64,000 bases of DNA from Methylococcus capsulatus (GCF_036864975.1 NZ_CP104311.1:62001-126000), one strand, 5' to 3'. Shown: positions 1-9,780, numbered from the stretch's first letter. Translations and numbers: made by a program. The notes: generated from the letters alone by a model not told the origin.

Positions 1-331
1 CCTCGACTGCGGCCAGGTCATCCTGCAGATCGGCATCGATGCTTATGAGGCAATCCCCTCTCGCATGCATCAGTCCGGCGAGCAATGCGCTTTGATGCCC
101 CTGGTTTCTGGACAGCTTCATGCCCCGCACGAAACCATAGGTCTCTGCCAGGTTACGAATGGTCTGCCAGGTAGCATCCGTGCTGCCGTCATCAACGAAA
201 TAGACCCGCGAATCCGGCCCGATTTTGCCTTTGTCTTGAAGGTCCTTCAGCAGGAAGTCCAGCCTTCTGGCGGTTTCCGGCAGCGCTTCTTCTTCATTGA
301 AGCAGGGCACGACGAAAGCGAGTGTGCACAT
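1..331 (-). CDS. Family 2 glycosyltransferase (GtrB/DPM1-like), partial
   Basis: The ATG is at 331 and the reading frame stays open to the window edge, so only about 110 N-terminal residues are present. They start MCTLAFVVPCFNEEEALPET and carry a typical GT-A nucleotide-sugar fold: the VVPCFNEE strand, a VDDGSTDAT motif near residue 50, and an SIDADLQDDL motif near residue 100 that binds the metal and nucleotide. This pattern is that of polyprenyl-phosphate sugar transferases (dolichyl-phosphate mannose synthase or GtrB type). The gene follows a GtrA-like gene by 21 bases on the same strand, the usual partner of GtrB enzymes that load a lipid carrier which GtrA then flips. The donor sugar cannot be read from the sequence. 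Confidence 0.85.
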   Translation of the reverse strand, partial: MCTLAFVVPCFNEEEALPETARRLDFLLKDLQDKGKIGPDSRVYFVDDGSTDATWQTIRNLAETYGFVRGMKLSRNQGHQSALLAGLMHARGDCLISIDADLQDDLAAVE

Positions 332-352
332 AGCGAATCCTTGGTTTCCGTA

Positions 353-766
353 TCAGGCGGATTTTCGAACCGGCGACGCATACGTCCACTTGAGGCTGCC
401 GACGAAATTCCAGAACAAGACGGCAACGGTCGCCGCGAGCTGGGACCAGAGGTAAGGGAAAGGCGTATAAGTGATTCCGAACTGAACGATGGCTCCGTTC
501 AGCACCAGCCCCATGCCGGCCGTGATGAAAAACCGGAATACTGCGACGCGGTGGCTGTTCTCGGCCCTGAACGTCAATTTGTAATTCAGCCAGTAGTTGA
601 CGACGGCACTCGCGGTGAAACCCAGCGAAGAAGCGAGGGTCACCTGCCACTGCCAGAGGCCGACCAGCGCGACGAGCATCGCATACTGCAGAGCCGTGGC
701 CAGACCGCCCACGCACACGAAACGGAAGAATTTTTTCAGGAGACTTGCTTTGGGCATACCGGTCAA
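353..766 (-). CDS. GtrA-like membrane protein
   Basis: A protein of 137 residues with four predicted membrane segments. It has the GtrA family pattern: an N-terminal lysine-rich stretch followed by FFRFVCVGGLATALQYAM, then VNYWLNYKLTFR after the second helix, and a final hydrophobic segment ending NFVGSLKWTY. GtrA-family proteins are thought to flip or help transfer lipid-linked sugars made by a GtrB-type transferase. The family 2 glycosyltransferase lies 21 bases downstream on the same strand, so the two probably form one transcription unit that modifies a lipid or surface glycan. The start at 766 gives the usual family length. Confidence 0.85.
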   Translation of the reverse strand: MTGMPKASLLKKFFRFVCVGGLATALQYAMLVALVGLWQWQVTLASSLGFTASAVVNYWLNYKLTFRAENSHRVAVFRFFITAGMGLVLNGAIVQFGITYTPFPYLWSQLAATVAVLFWNFVGSLKWTYASPVRKSA

Positions 767-1126
767 GGTCGCACAGATACCCTACTTCGGGAGGTTCACA
801 AGGACGGCTCGCGGCACGAGTCGACACCGGGCGCATCGATCGGAGCAGTCTGAACGGTCACATTGGTCCACCGCGGACCGGAAGCATCGCTCTGCCGGCC
901 TGCGGGACGCAGAATGACCGTCGGAAACCCCGGTCAAAGGTCTTGCCCGCATCCTCGGCCTTGGGCACCCCCGTGAGTGAGCGTCCTGCTTGCGGCTCTC
1001 GGCATCGAAAGCCTCCGTCGGTTTGGCTGTCGAGTTCCAGACGACCACGCGTTATGCCATCTTCCCCTTCAGTTCCGATCCCGGCCGGCGCTTCCGCGTT
1101 CCGGCTGAACGGACGCAGAGCAAGCT
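767..1126. other. Intergenic stretch, no gene supported
   Basis: This 360-base stretch between the uvrB stop and the gtrA start has several open frames on both strands. They are arginine- and serine-rich without any recognisable domain, and are likely random frames in GC-rich DNA. The promoter for the gtrA / glycosyltransferase pair should lie here, but I see no clear -10/-35 match, tRNA or structured RNA. Confidence 0.5.
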
Positions 1127-3205
1127 TCACGCCATCAGTGCGCTCTCCCGAATCCGCTGGATCTCGTCGCGCAGCCTGGCAGCCTCCTCAAACTCCAGGT
1201 TGCGGGCATGCGCGTACATCTTTTCTTCGAGCTGCTTGATGAGTCTGGCCGCATCCACCGGCCGGGTTGCCTTGTACCCAGAACTGGGTTCTGCGGCGCG
1301 GGCCGCCTGCTTTCGCGACCCCGCGACGCCCCCCGGAATGGGCACCTCCAGGATGTCCGTCACGGACTTGGTGATGCCCCTGGGAGTAAGTCCATGCGTT
1401 TCGTTGTAGGCGACCTGTTTGGCACGGCGGCGCTCGGTTTCACCGATGGCCTGCTGCATCGACTGCGTCACCTTGTCGGCATACAGGATCGCCTTGCCGT
1501 GCAGGTTGCGGGCGGCCCGGCCGATGGTCTGGATCAGCGACACCACCGAGCGCAGGAACCCTTCCTTGTCGGCGTCGAGGATGGCCACGAGCGATACTTC
1601 CGGAATGTCGAGACCTTCGCGCAGCAGATTGATGCCTACCAGGACGTCGAACCTGCCGAGCCGGAGGTCGCGGATGATTTCCACCCGCTCCACGGTGTCC
1701 ACGTCGGAGTGCAGATAGCGCACGGCTACGTCGTGTTCCATCAGGTACTCAGTGAGGTCCTCGGCCATGCGCTTGGTCAGGGTGGTCACCAGCACGCGTT
1801 CGCCCCTCTGCACCCGGAGGCGGATCTCCGACAACAGATCGTCGACCTGGGTCGAGGCGGGGCGGACCTCAACTTCCGGATCGACCAAGCCGGTGGGACG
1901 CACGACCTGTTCCACCACCGCCCCGGAGTGAGCCCGCTCATAGGGGCCCGGCGTCGCCGAGACATAGATGCGCTGCGGCGCCCTCGCCTCGAATTCCTCG
2001 AATTTGAGCGGCCGGTTGTCGAGAGCCGACGGTAGCCTGAAGCCATACTCCACCAGCGTTTCCTTGCGGGAGCGATCGCCGCGGTACATCGCGCCGATCT
2101 GCGGCACGGTGACATGGCTCTCGTCGATCACGATCAGCGCATCGTCCGGCAAGTAATCGAACAGAGTCGGCGGCGGTTCGCCCGGCGCCCGGCCCGACAG
2201 GAAACGCGAGTAGTTCTCGATGCCTGAGCAATAGCCGACCTCCAGGATGATTTCGATGTCGAACAGGGTCCGCTGTTCGAGACGTTGGGCTTCCACCAGC
2301 TTGTGCTGGCTGCGGAGATGCTCCAACCGGTCCTTGAGTTCGATCTTGATCTCTTCCACCGCCTGCAGCAGCTTTTCCCGCGGGGTGACGTAATGGGTCT
2401 TGGGGTAGACGGTATAGCGGGCAATGCGGGAAATGACCTCGCCGGTCAAGGGATCGAACAGCGACAGCCGCTCGATCTCGTCGTCGAACAGCTCGACCCG
2501 CAGCGCCTCCTTCTCCGACTCGGCCGGGTAGATGTCGATCACGTCGCCCCGCACCCGGTAGGTGCCGCGCCGCAGCTCGGCTTCGTTGCGGGTGTACTGG
2601 AGCTCGGCCAGACGCCGGACCAGACTGCGCTGGTCGATCATGTCGCCGCGCACCAGGTGCAGCACCATTTCGAAATACGAAGCCGGCTCGCCCAGGCCGT
2701 AGATGGAGGACACGGTGGCGACGATGATGGTGTCATGCCGCTCGATCAGCGCCTTGGTCGCCGACAGCCGCATCTGCTCGATGTGCTCGTTCAGCGAGGA
2801 GTCCTTTTCGATGTAGGTGTCGGAAGCAGGCACATAGGCTTCCGGCTGGTAGTAATCGTAATATGAAACGAAGTATTCCACCGCGTTCTCAGGGAAAAAT
2901 TCCTTCATCTCGCCGTAGAGCTGAGCCGCCAGCGTCTTGTTGGGTGCCAGGATCAGGGTCGGACGCTGCACCTGGGCGATCACGTTGCCGATGGTGAAGG
3001 TCTTGCCCGAGCCGGTCACACCGAGCAGCGTCTGGTGCAGCTCGCCGTCGTTCAGGCCCTCGACGAGGCGACGTATGGCCTCCGGCTGATCGCCGGCCGG
3101 CGCATAGCCGCTCCTCAGTAAGAACGGCTTGGATTTCTGGCCGCGCGGCAGCTTCAAGTTTTGCTCGACCGGTTGGGCCAGGCAATGGCCGCTTCCAGGC
3201 AACAT
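1127..3205 (-). CDS. uvrB: UvrABC excinuclease subunit B
   Basis: UvrB, the damage-verifying helicase-like subunit of bacterial nucleotide excision repair. It accepts DNA from UvrA and recruits UvrC for incision. The protein has 692 residues. Seen in order: PAGDQPEAI near residue 36, the Walker A loop [13 protein letters not shown] near 60-72, the damage-probing beta-hairpin motif [13 protein letters not shown], the DESHVTVPQ helicase motif II, the helicase C-terminal IGRAARN motif, and the C-terminal UVR coiled-coil ([15 protein letters not shown]) that contacts UvrC. About 20 residues precede the point where relatives usually begin, so the true start may be an internal TTG rather than the ATG at 3205. 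It is divergent from the aminotransferase gene. I see no LexA-type box upstream. Confidence 0.97.
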   Translation of the reverse strand: MLPGSGHCLAQPVEQNLKLPRGQKSKPFLLRSGYAPAGDQPEAIRRLVEGLNDGELHQTLLGVTGSGKTFTIGNVIAQVQRPTLILAPNKTLAAQLYGEMKEFFPENAVEYFVSYYDYYQPEAYVPASDTYIEKDSSLNEHIEQMRLSATKALIERHDTIIVATVSSIYGLGEPASYFEMVLHLVRGDMIDQRSLVRRLAELQYTRNEAELRRGTYRVRGDVIDIYPAESEKEALRVELFDDEIERLSLFDPLTGEVISRIARYTVYPKTHYVTPREKLLQAVEEIKIELKDRLEHLRSQHKLVEAQRLEQRTLFDIEIILEVGYCSGIENYSRFLSGRAPGEPPPTLFDYLPDDALIVIDESHVTVPQIGAMYRGDRSRKETLVEYGFRLPSALDNRPLKFEEFEARAPQRIYVSATPGPYERAHSGAVVEQVVRPTGLVDPEVEVRPASTQVDDLLSEIRLRVQRGERVLVTTLTKRMAEDLTEYLMEHDVAVRYLHSDVDTVERVEIIRDLRLGRFDVLVGINLLREGLDIPEVSLVAILDADKEGFLRSVVSLIQTIGRAARNLHGKAILYADKVTQSMQQAIGETERRRAKQVAYNETHGLTPRGITKSVTDILEVPIPGGVAGSRKQAARAAEPSSGYKATRPVDAARLIKQLEEKMYAHARNLEFEEAARLRDEIQRIRESALMA

Positions 3206-3390
3206 GGCGTATTCAACCCTCCGGGAAAAAAGTCACTGACAGGGGAATTTCAAGGATATCCGAAGCCAGTGGAATGGGGCGAAGCGGAAGACCCTCTGGA
3301 TAATGACAAATTTTCCGCCCCCGGAGTTCAAGGAAAGCCGGCTAACCGGTAACATAACACCTCGATTCTTCCAGCCAATCCGCGAAACTG

Positions 3391-4572
3391 ATGAGCATAC
3401 AACTTTCCGACCGCGTCCAGTCCATCAAACCGTCCCCGACTCTCGCCGTCACCGCCCGCGCCGCGGCGATGCGCGCCGCTGGCAAGGACATCGTGGGACT
3501 GGGCGCCGGCGAACCGGACTTCGACACGCCGAACCATATCAAACAGGCGGCCATCCAGGCCATCGAAAAGGGCTTCACCAAATATACGGCGGTCGATGGA
3601 ACGCCCGGTCTCAAACAGGCGATCCAGGCGAAATTCAAACGCGAAAACGGGTTGGACTACACGCTCAAGCAGATCCTGGTGTCCTGCGGCGGCAAGCAGA
3701 GTTTCTACAATCTGGCCCAGGCCCTGCTCAACCCCGGCGACGAGGTCGTCATCCCGGCGCCTTACTGGGTGTCCTATCCGGACATGGTGCTGCTCGCCGG
3801 CGCCGTCCCTGTGATCGTCGAAGCCGGGCAACAGCAGTCCTTCAAGATCTCCCCCGCGCAACTGGAAGCCGCGCTGACGGCCAGAACCCGGCTGTTCGTG
3901 ATCAACAGTCCATCCAACCCCACCGGCATGGCCTACACCGCGGACGAACTGGCCGGCCTCGGCGAGGTGCTGCGGCGGTTTTCCAAGGTCGTCATCGCCA
4001 CCGACGATATGTACGAGCACATCCTCTGGGAAGGCAAATTCAGCAACATCCTGAACGTCTGCCCGGACCTGTACGACCGGACCGTGGTGCTGAACGGTGT
4101 GTCCAAAGCCTACTCCATGACCGGCTGGCGCATCGGCTATGCAGCGGGTCCCGAGCGTCTGATCGAAGCCATGACCAATATTCAGTCGCAGAGCACCTCC
4201 AATCCCACCTCGATCTCGCAGGTCGCAGCGGAAACCGCGCTCAACGGCGAGCAGAGCTTCATCGCCAGCATGGTGAAGGCTTTCAAGGAAAGGCACGACT
4301 TCGTGGTCGACAGACTGAACGCCATTCCCGGCGTCGACTGTCTGAAAACCCACGGCACGTTCTATGTCCTGCCGAACGTGCAGGCGGCAGCGACCAAACT
4401 GAACCTGCCTGATGATCTGGCGCTATCCGAATACCTGATCGAACAGGGCGGCGTGGCGGTGGTACCGGGTTCGGCCTTCGGCGCACCGGGCCACATCCGT
4501 CTCTCCATCGCCACCAGCATGGCCAATCTGGAAAAGGCCATGGAACGCCTGGCGGCCACCCTGTCCCGCTGA
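3391..4572 (+). CDS. aspC: Pyridoxal phosphate aminotransferase, aspartate type
   Basis: A class I aminotransferase of 393 residues, closest in pattern to the Ib subgroup of aspartate (or aspartate/prephenate) transaminases, which move an amino group between aspartate and 2-oxoglutarate. Visible signatures are GLGAGEPDFDTP near residue 37, FTKYTAVDGTPGLKQAI near 62, the NSPSNPTG cofactor-binding motif, and SKAYSMTGWRIGYAAG with the Schiff-base lysine at residue 239. It is monocistronic: divergent from uvrB and convergent with galU, with a hairpin between. Subgroup Ib members differ in substrate range, so prephenate activity is possible. The family assignment is firm and the exact substrate is inferred. 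Confidence 0.9.
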   Translation: MSIQLSDRVQSIKPSPTLAVTARAAAMRAAGKDIVGLGAGEPDFDTPNHIKQAAIQAIEKGFTKYTAVDGTPGLKQAIQAKFKRENGLDYTLKQILVSCGGKQSFYNLAQALLNPGDEVVIPAPYWVSYPDMVLLAGAVPVIVEAGQQQSFKISPAQLEAALTARTRLFVINSPSNPTGMAYTADELAGLGEVLRRFSKVVIATDDMYEHILWEGKFSNILNVCPDLYDRTVVLNGVSKAYSMTGWRIGYAAGPERLIEAMTNIQSQSTSNPTSISQVAAETALNGEQSFIASMVKAFKERHDFVVDRLNAIPGVDCLKTHGTFYVLPNVQAAATKLNLPDDLALSEYLIEQGGVAVVPGSAFGAPGHIRLSIATSMANLEKAMERLAATLSR

Positions 4573-4580
4573 ACGAGAGA

Positions 4581-4609
4581 CATTGCCAGGGAGGACTTCC
4601 CCGGCAATG
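4581..4609. terminator. Hairpin between convergent genes
   Basis: CATTGCCAGGG and CCCCGGCAATG form an 11-base stem with one A/C mismatch and a 7-base loop. It sits between the stop codons of the converging aspC and galU genes, so it can act on both strands. No long T-run follows, so intrinsic termination would be weak or aided by Rho. Confidence 0.55.
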
Positions 4610-4622
4610 CCCGCTGCGGCGC

Positions 4623-5501
4623 TTAGAGCTGCAGGCTCCGCAGATAAGCCTCGAAGCCGGCCCGCAGTTCGGGATGCTGCAAGCCCTGCTCCACCGTGGC
4701 GATGAGATAGCCCAGCTTCGAGCCGCAGTCGTAGCGCCTGCCGTTGAATTCGTAGCCCAGCACCGTCTGCTCGTTGAGCAGCATGGCGATGGCATCGGTG
4801 AGCTGGATTTCGCCGCCGGCGCCGCGCGAGACATTGGCCAGCTTGTCGAAGATCGCCGGCGTGAGGATGTAACGTCCCACCACGGCCTGGTTCGACGGTG
4901 CGTTCTCGGGCCGCGGCTTTTCCACGATCGCTTCGACCTTGTCCAGCCCGGCTTCGATCGGGCTGGTCTTCACGATGCCGTAGCTATGGGTTTCACTGGG
5001 ATCGATCCGCTCGATGCCCAGCACCGAGCACTGCCATTTGTCGAACACCCTGACCATCTGTGACAAGCAGCCGCCGTGGTTGCTGCCGTCGATCAGATCA
5101 TCGGCGAGCAGCACCGCAAACGGCTGATTGCCGATGACCGCCTTGGCGCAGTTGACGGCGTGACCCAAGCCCAAGGCTTCGGCCTGGCGGATATAGATGC
5201 AGGTGACGTGCGGCGGAATGATGCTCCGGACGATGTTCAGGATGTCGTCCTTGCCTCGCGCCGCCAGTTCGGTCTCGAGCTCATAGGCCTTGTCGAAATG
5301 GTCCATGATCGCATTCTTGCTGCGGCCGGTGATGAAGACCATCTCGTCGATGCCTGCCGCCACGGCTTCTTCCACCGCGTATTGGATCAACGGCTTGTCC
5401 ACCACCGGCAGCATTTCCTTCGGGCTGGCCTTGGTGGCGGGCAGGAAGCGGGTCCCCAACCCCGCGACCGGGAAAACGGCTTTTCTGATGACTTTTGCCA
5501 T
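4623..5501 (-). CDS. galU: UTP-glucose-1-phosphate uridylyltransferase
   Basis: GalU makes UDP-glucose from UTP and glucose 1-phosphate, the entry point for glucosyl, galactosyl and glucuronyl residues of surface polysaccharides. The 292-residue protein has the nucleotidyltransferase signature [20 protein letters not shown] at residues 14-33, then [13 protein letters not shown], and the later LADDLIDG and [12 protein letters not shown] motifs typical of bacterial GalU. The start follows cysC by six bases on the same strand, so cysC and galU are probably co-transcribed and supply activated sulfate and activated sugar. The family length is normal and the start is unambiguous. Confidence 0.95.
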   Translation of the reverse strand: MAKVIRKAVFPVAGLGTRFLPATKASPKEMLPVVDKPLIQYAVEEAVAAGIDEMVFITGRSKNAIMDHFDKAYELETELAARGKDDILNIVRSIIPPHVTCIYIRQAEALGLGHAVNCAKAVIGNQPFAVLLADDLIDGSNHGGCLSQMVRVFDKWQCSVLGIERIDPSETHSYGIVKTSPIEAGLDKVEAIVEKPRPENAPSNQAVVGRYILTPAIFDKLANVSRGAGGEIQLTDAIAMLLNEQTVLGYEFNGRRYDCGSKLGYLIATVEQGLQHPELRAGFEAYLRSLQL

Positions 5502-5507
5502 GTTGTC

Positions 5508-6119
5508 CTACCTTGTCGTTTTCAGGTTGATCTTTCCATTCTTCTCAAGATATTCGAGAATTCGCCGGGCACAATCGTCCAGGCTATCCTGCCCTGTCCG
5601 CACCGTAATCTCAGGATCGAGCGGCTTTTCGTAAGGTGACGAAATCCCGGTGAACTCCGGTATCTCACCAGCCCTCGCCTTGCGGTACAGCCCCTTCACG
5701 TCGCGCTGCTCGCAGACTTCGAGCGGGGCGTCGCAGAAGATTTCGACGAAGTCACCGGGCTCCACCAGCGTCCGGACCAGGTCGCGGTCACGGCGGAAGG
5801 GCGAGATGAAGGCGGTCAGAGCGATCACGCCGGCATCTACGAACAGCTTGCTCATTTCACCGATGCGGCGGATGTTCTCGCGCCTGTCCTCGGCGCTGAA
5901 CCCCAGATCCGAGCACAACCCGTGGCGAACATTGTCACCGTCGAAGACGTAAGTTCTGCAGCCTTGCTCGAACAGAAGCTGCTCGACCCGGTGCGCGAGG
6001 GTCGATTTACCGGCGCCGGAGAGCCCGGTGAACCAGAGTATGAAGCTCTTGTGGCCGTTCTGCCGTTCGCGCTGACCGCGGACTACGGTGGATTGATGCC
6101 AAACGATATGGGTGTTCAT
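5508..6119 (-). CDS. cysC: Adenylylsulfate kinase
   Basis: APS kinase phosphorylates adenosine 5'-phosphosulfate to PAPS, the sulfate donor for sulfotransferases and an intermediate of sulfate assimilation. The 203-residue protein shows the P-loop [16 protein letters not shown] near residue 33, the DGDNVRHGL motif, [15 protein letters not shown], and a [23 protein letters not shown] segment conserved in CysC. It stands alone, without a CysN/CysD sulfurylase nearby, and is followed within six bases by galU. This, together with two sulfotransferase-type genes elsewhere in the window, suggests its PAPS may serve sulfation of surface glycans as well as assimilation. That role is inference. Confidence 0.93.
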   Translation of the reverse strand: MNTHIVWHQSTVVRGQRERQNGHKSFILWFTGLSGAGKSTLAHRVEQLLFEQGCRTYVFDGDNVRHGLCSDLGFSAEDRRENIRRIGEMSKLFVDAGVIALTAFISPFRRDRDLVRTLVEPGDFVEIFCDAPLEVCEQRDVKGLYRKARAGEIPEFTGISSPYEKPLDPEITVRTGQDSLDDCARRILEYLEKNGKINLKTTR

Positions 6120-6194
6120 CGAATACGTCCTTCTCCCGAATCCAGAGTGCTCTCCTCGCCGGCTCGGCAGCGCTGCGGCCGCATCATACCGGCT

Positions 6195-7109
6195 TCACGA
6201 CTTCCCCAAAAGCTGGCTCCGGCGGGTGCGCGACCCCTCTTCCCGGCCCCGCGCTTGGCGACCGCAGCGGTGTTTCGGCGGTGTTTCCGACGGCAGTCCC
6301 ACCGAACGCAGCAGACCGTCCAGAGCCTCCCCTTCCAGCTCCACCGAGGCGCCGGCGCGCAACCGCGGCGGCAGGACGATGTCACCGTAGCGTACCCGGA
6401 TGAGGCGGCTCACCACCAGGTTTTGCGACTCCCACAGGCGCCGAACCAGCCGGTTGCGCCCCTCCCGGACCACCACATGGAACCAGCGGTTGGCGCCTTC
6501 GCCCCCTCCCTCGGTGACCGATTCGAAACGCGCCGGACCGTCTTCGAGCTGAACCCCGTTGATCAACCTTTCGATGACAGCCCCGCTGACCGTCCCCAGG
6601 ATGCGGACGGCATACTCGCGCTCGACCGCGCGGGAAGGGTGCATCAGACGATGGGCCAGCTCACCATTGTTGGTCACGAGGATCAGCCCCTGGGTATTCA
6701 CGTCGAGACGGCCGACCGCGACCCAGCGACCCAGTTCCAGCCGCGGCAATTGCGAGAAGATCACCGGACGGCCTTCCGGATCGCGCCGGCTGACCAGTTC
6801 ACCCACCGGCTTGTGGTACAGCAGCACCCGGGTGAGAGCCTGCAGGCGCTTTTCGAGGTTGATCAGACGGCCGTTCAGCATGACCTGGTCACCCTTGCGG
6901 TAGCGGTCACCGAGATGGGCCGGTCGGCGGTTGAGGAAGACCTTGCCGTCACGGATCCAGCCTTCGATCTCCCGCCGGGAGCCGAAACCGGCATGCGCCA
7001 GTGCCTTCTGGATACGCTCGCCTTCGCCGGCCCCGGCCGGCTCAGGCTGCGGCACCGGGCGGTTCCTCGGGCGGATGGGTTGGGTCGGTTTGCGCGGCGG
7101 CAAAGACAT
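6195..7109 (-). CDS. rluB: 23S rRNA pseudouridine synthase, RluB type
   Basis: An RsuA/RluB-family enzyme that isomerises a uridine in 23S rRNA (position 2605 in E. coli) to pseudouridine. I chose the ATG at 7109, giving 304 residues. It starts MSLPPRKPTQ, has a proline-rich leader, then an S4 RNA-binding domain (ERIQKALAHAGFGSRREIEG). The catalytic domain contains GRLDVNTQGLILVTNNGELA, whose aspartate is catalytic, and a C-terminal EGRNRLVRRLWES motif. An upstream ATG at 7205 in the same frame would lie deep inside scpB. Even the chosen start overlaps scpB by 68 bases, so the two genes are translationally linked. RluB next to ScpA/ScpB is a common bacterial arrangement. RluE or RluF activity is less likely. 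Confidence 0.88.
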   Translation of the reverse strand: MSLPPRKPTQPIRPRNRPVPQPEPAGAGEGERIQKALAHAGFGSRREIEGWIRDGKVFLNRRPAHLGDRYRKGDQVMLNGRLINLEKRLQALTRVLLYHKPVGELVSRRDPEGRPVIFSQLPRLELGRWVAVGRLDVNTQGLILVTNNGELAHRLMHPSRAVEREYAVRILGTVSGAVIERLINGVQLEDGPARFESVTEGGGEGANRWFHVVVREGRNRLVRRLWESQNLVVSRLIRVRYGDIVLPPRLRAGASVELEGEALDGLLRSVGLPSETPPKHRCGRQARGREEGSRTRRSQLLGKS

Positions 7110-7647
7110 CGGCTGACTCCGGTGATGCGGCGAATTCCGGCAGCGCCGGCAAATCCGCCAGGGATTCGAGATTGAAATAATCGAGGAACTGGGGCGTGGT
7201 GGCAAACAGCGCCGGGCGGCCAGGAACGTCGCGATGACCGACCACGGTCACCCATTCCCGCTCGGTGAGCGTCCGGATGATACCGGAACCGACCGCGACG
7301 CCACGAATCTCTTCGATCTGACCACGTGTCACCGGCTGCCGGTAGGCGATGATCGCCAGCGTCTCCAGCAGGGCGCGGGAGTAGCGGCCCGGCCGTTCCT
7401 CGAACAGCCTGGAGATCCATGGCGCGTAGGCGACGCGTACCTGAAACCGATAGCCGCTCGCCACCTTGCGAAGCTCCAGCGGCCGCTCCGAGTATTCTTC
7501 CGCCAGGGACTCCAGCGCCTGCCTGATTTCTTCGGCGTCAGGACGCTCGTCATCGCCGAACAAGGCTTCCAGCTCGGCGACGGAAAGCGGCCTGTGCGCC
7601 GCGAACAGCGCCGCCTCGATGATCGCCTTGAGATCCACGTCAGTCAC
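7042..7647 (-). CDS. scpB: Segregation and condensation protein B
   Basis: ScpB is the winged-helix (kite) subunit that, with ScpA, bridges the Smc ATPase heads in chromosome condensation and segregation. The 201-residue protein carries LKAIIEAALFAAHRPLSVAE at its start, the central winged-helix segment YSRALLETLAIIAYRQPVTR and IEEIRGVAVGSGIIRTLTER, and ALFATTPQFLDYFNLESLAD near the end, all hallmark ScpB sequences. It overlaps scpA upstream by 8 bases and rluB downstream by 68. No smc gene is visible in the window, so it must lie elsewhere. Confidence 0.93.
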   Translation of the reverse strand: MTDVDLKAIIEAALFAAHRPLSVAELEALFGDDERPDAEEIRQALESLAEEYSERPLELRKVASGYRFQVRVAYAPWISRLFEERPGRYSRALLETLAIIAYRQPVTRGQIEEIRGVAVGSGIIRTLTEREWVTVVGHRDVPGRPALFATTPQFLDYFNLESLADLPALPEFAASPESADVFAAAQTDPTHPPEEPPGAAA

Positions 7648-8455
7648 CTCCAGCGACGGCCAGAGCCCGCACCCGCACCGCGCCGAGGGGCTCGTCCTGG
7701 ATGATTTCGATCAACCGTTCCTTGCTCAGCTCCAGCACGGCCAGCAGCGACACCACCGCGCCGGGACGCCCCTCGTGCGAGGGGAACAAGGTTTCGAAAG
7801 CCAGCGTCGCATTGCCCGCCAGACGCTCGAGGATCATGCTCATGCGTTCGCGCACCGACAGTGCTTCCCGGCGAATGTGATGATGGCGGGTGTGGTTCAG
7901 GCGCTTGAGGACGTCCTGGAATGCCGACAGGAGATCGTTCATGGCGATGCTCGGATAGACCTTCGGCACCGGAATGTCGTCGCTCCCCGCCCCGGCTTCG
8001 AACAGGTCGCGCTCCAGCCGAGGAAGCCGGTCCAGCCGTTCCGCCGCGGCCTTAAAACGCTCATATTCCTGCAGGCGCCGCACGAGTTCGGCGCGCGGAT
8101 CCTCTTCCTCGGCTTCCGTCTCCTTCGGCCGGGGCAGCAGCACCCTGGACTTGATCTCGGCCAGGATCGCAGCCATCAACAGGTACTCCGCCGCCAGTTC
8201 TATTCGCAGGCTGTCCATCATCTCGATGTAACCGATGTACTGGCGGGAGATCTCGGCGATCGGGATGTCGAGGATGTCTAAATTCTGCTTGCGGATCAGA
8301 TACAGCAGCAGATCGAGTGGACCTTCGAAGGTTTCGAGAAAGATTTCCAGCGCATCCGGCGGAATGTACAGATCCTCCGGCAGCTGGCTAACCGGCGCAC
8401 CCTTGACCAGTGCGACCGGCTCCAAAGCTTCCGCAGCGGGCGCCGTCCCGGTCAT
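7640..8455 (-). CDS. scpA: Segregation and condensation protein A
   Basis: ScpA is the kleisin subunit of the Smc-ScpAB condensin. With the ATG at 8455 the protein has 271 residues. The longer frame back to 8785 only reads through the upstream protease gene. The N-terminal kleisin motif FLETFEGPLDLLLYLIRKQN lies near residue 40, followed by ILDIPIAEISRQYIGYIE, AAEYLLMAAILAEIKSRVLL and the acidic linker. The C-terminal winged-helix segment VSLLAVLELSKERLIEIIQD contacts Smc. The start codon overlaps the stop of the upstream site-2 protease gene by 4 bases, and the end overlaps scpB by 8 bases, so all three are coupled. Confidence 0.93.
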   Translation of the reverse strand: MTGTAPAAEALEPVALVKGAPVSQLPEDLYIPPDALEIFLETFEGPLDLLLYLIRKQNLDILDIPIAEISRQYIGYIEMMDSLRIELAAEYLLMAAILAEIKSRVLLPRPKETEAEEEDPRAELVRRLQEYERFKAAAERLDRLPRLERDLFEAGAGSDDIPVPKVYPSIAMNDLLSAFQDVLKRLNHTRHHHIRREALSVRERMSMILERLAGNATLAFETLFPSHEGRPGAVVSLLAVLELSKERLIEIIQDEPLGAVRVRALAVAGGD

Positions 8456-9117
8456 GCGCCTCCGGCCAGACCGACAACGGTGTAGATCAGATGCTGGACC
8501 AGCAGCAGCGGCCCCACCATGATTCGCCCGAGTATGTCCGTATAGATCAGGATCAGCAGGATCCAGAAGCCGTAGGGCTCGATCCGGCCATATTGGATCG
8601 CCGCCCGCAGCGGCAAGAGGGTGGAGACGACCCGGCTGCCGTCCAGCGGCGGAATAGGCAACAGATTCAGCACCATCAGCACACTGTTGATGGTAACCCC
8701 GGCCTTCCCCATCAAGCCGAGGGGCAGCGCCACATAATCCAGACTTTCTGGCAGCTCGGTGGCCAGCCGCAACAGGATCGCCCACCCCAGGGCCATCACC
8801 AGGTTGGCGCCGGGTCCGGCGACCGCCACCAACGCCATATCACGGCGCGGATGGCGCAGCCGCCCCCAGTCCACCGGCACCGGCTTGGCCCAACCGAAGA
8901 TGAAGCCGCCGAAGGCCAGCAACAAACCTGGTACCAGGAGGGTGCCGACCGGATCGATGTGTCGCAGTGGGTTCAGCGAAAGCCGGCCAAGACTCTTGGC
9001 GGTGTTGTCGCCCAGCCTGCTGGCGGCCCAGCCATGCGCCACCTCATGGAGGGTGATCGCGAACAACACCGGCAACAGCCAGACACTGAAACGCTGAACC
9101 AAAGTAAGATCATCCAT
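8452..9117 (-). CDS. Site-2 protease family (M50) membrane protein
   Basis: A 221-residue integral membrane zinc protease of the M50 family, rhomboid-independent S2P type without PDZ domain. The zinc motif HEVAH sits in the first transmembrane helix (residues 24-28: TLHEVAHGWAASRLGD). The third ligand lies in VLNLLPIPPLDGSR near residue 160, and there are about five hydrophobic helices. Members of this short clade are widespread next to scpA, but their substrates are unknown. They could cleave membrane-bound regulators or signal-peptide remnants. The stop overlaps the scpA start by 4 bases. Confidence 0.85.
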   Translation of the reverse strand: MDDLTLVQRFSVWLLPVLFAITLHEVAHGWAASRLGDNTAKSLGRLSLNPLRHIDPVGTLLVPGLLLAFGGFIFGWAKPVPVDWGRLRHPRRDMALVAVAGPGANLVMALGWAILLRLATELPESLDYVALPLGLMGKAGVTINSVLMVLNLLPIPPLDGSRVVSTLLPLRAAIQYGRIEPYGFWILLILIYTDILGRIMVGPLLLVQHLIYTVVGLAGGA

Positions 9118-9156
9118 CGTGTGATCAGACCCGAAAGTGAAGAAGGGATGAGAAGT

Positions 9157-9780
9157 CTAGGTGCGCAGGAAGCCGATGCTGCCCCGGCCCTGGCGAACGA
9201 TGACCGGGAGCTCGCCGGTCAGATCGACGATCGTGGTCTCCGCGAAGGGTACGACTCCCGCAGCGAGGATCAGTTCTACCCGCGATCCCACCCGCTCGCG
9301 GATGTCCTCGGGATCGGCGAGTCCTTCGGTCTCCCCGGGCAGGATCAGGGTCGAACTGAACAAGGGCTCGCCCAGTTCGGCCACCAGCAGTTGCGAAACC
9401 GCATTGTCGGGCAAGCGAATCCCAATGGTCTTGCGCTTGGGATGCTGGAGGCGACGCGGCACCTCGCGCGTGGCCTGCAGCAGAAAAGTGTAGGGCCCTG
9501 GTGTCAAAGTCTTGATCAGACGGAAAGCCTCGTTGTTGATCCGGGCGAAAGCCGATACCTGGGAAAGATCGTGGCAGATCAGCGTGAAGTTGTGTTCCGC
9601 ATCCAGCTGGCGGATGGTGCGGATACGCTCCAGAGCGTCCTTGCGGTCCATCTGGCAGCCGAAGGCATAGGACGAATCGGTCGGATAGACGATCAGCCCC
9701 CCCTGGCGGACGATCTCCGCAGCCTGGCGGATCAGGCGCTGCTGCGGCGTGTGGGGATGCACCTCGAAATATTGTGCCAT
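9157..9780 (-). CDS. Sua5/YciO/YrdC family protein, YciO type
   Basis: A 207-residue protein with the YrdC-like fold. The family includes the L-threonylcarbamoyl-AMP synthases TsaC/Sua5, which start t6A modification of tRNA. The pattern here (EVHPHTPQQRLIRQAAEIVR, GLIVYPTDSSYAFGC, TPGPYTFLLQATREVPRRLQ, KRKTIGIRLPDN) is that of the YciO subfamily. Its ability to replace TsaC is doubtful in E. coli, because the KxR/SxN residues differ. The next gene in the same direction upstream is tsaB, a true t6A-pathway gene, so a linked role is tempting but unproven. The start at 9780 fits the family. Confidence 0.85.
   Translation of the reverse strand: MAQYFEVHPHTPQQRLIRQAAEIVRQGGLIVYPTDSSYAFGCQMDRKDALERIRTIRQLDAEHNFTLICHDLSQVSAFARINNEAFRLIKTLTPGPYTFLLQATREVPRRLQHPKRKTIGIRLPDNAVSQLLVAELGEPLFSSTLILPGETEGLADPEDIRERVGSRVELILAAGVVPFAETTIVDLTGELPVIVRQGRGSIGFLRT

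Noticed and set aside
858-1130. 90-codon minus-strand frame after uvrB.
   Set aside because: Overlaps the uvrB end and shows no domain; treated as intergenic.
3206-3390. LexA-type SOS box upstream of uvrB.
   Set aside because: The only similar stretch lacks the CTGT-N8-ACAG symmetry.
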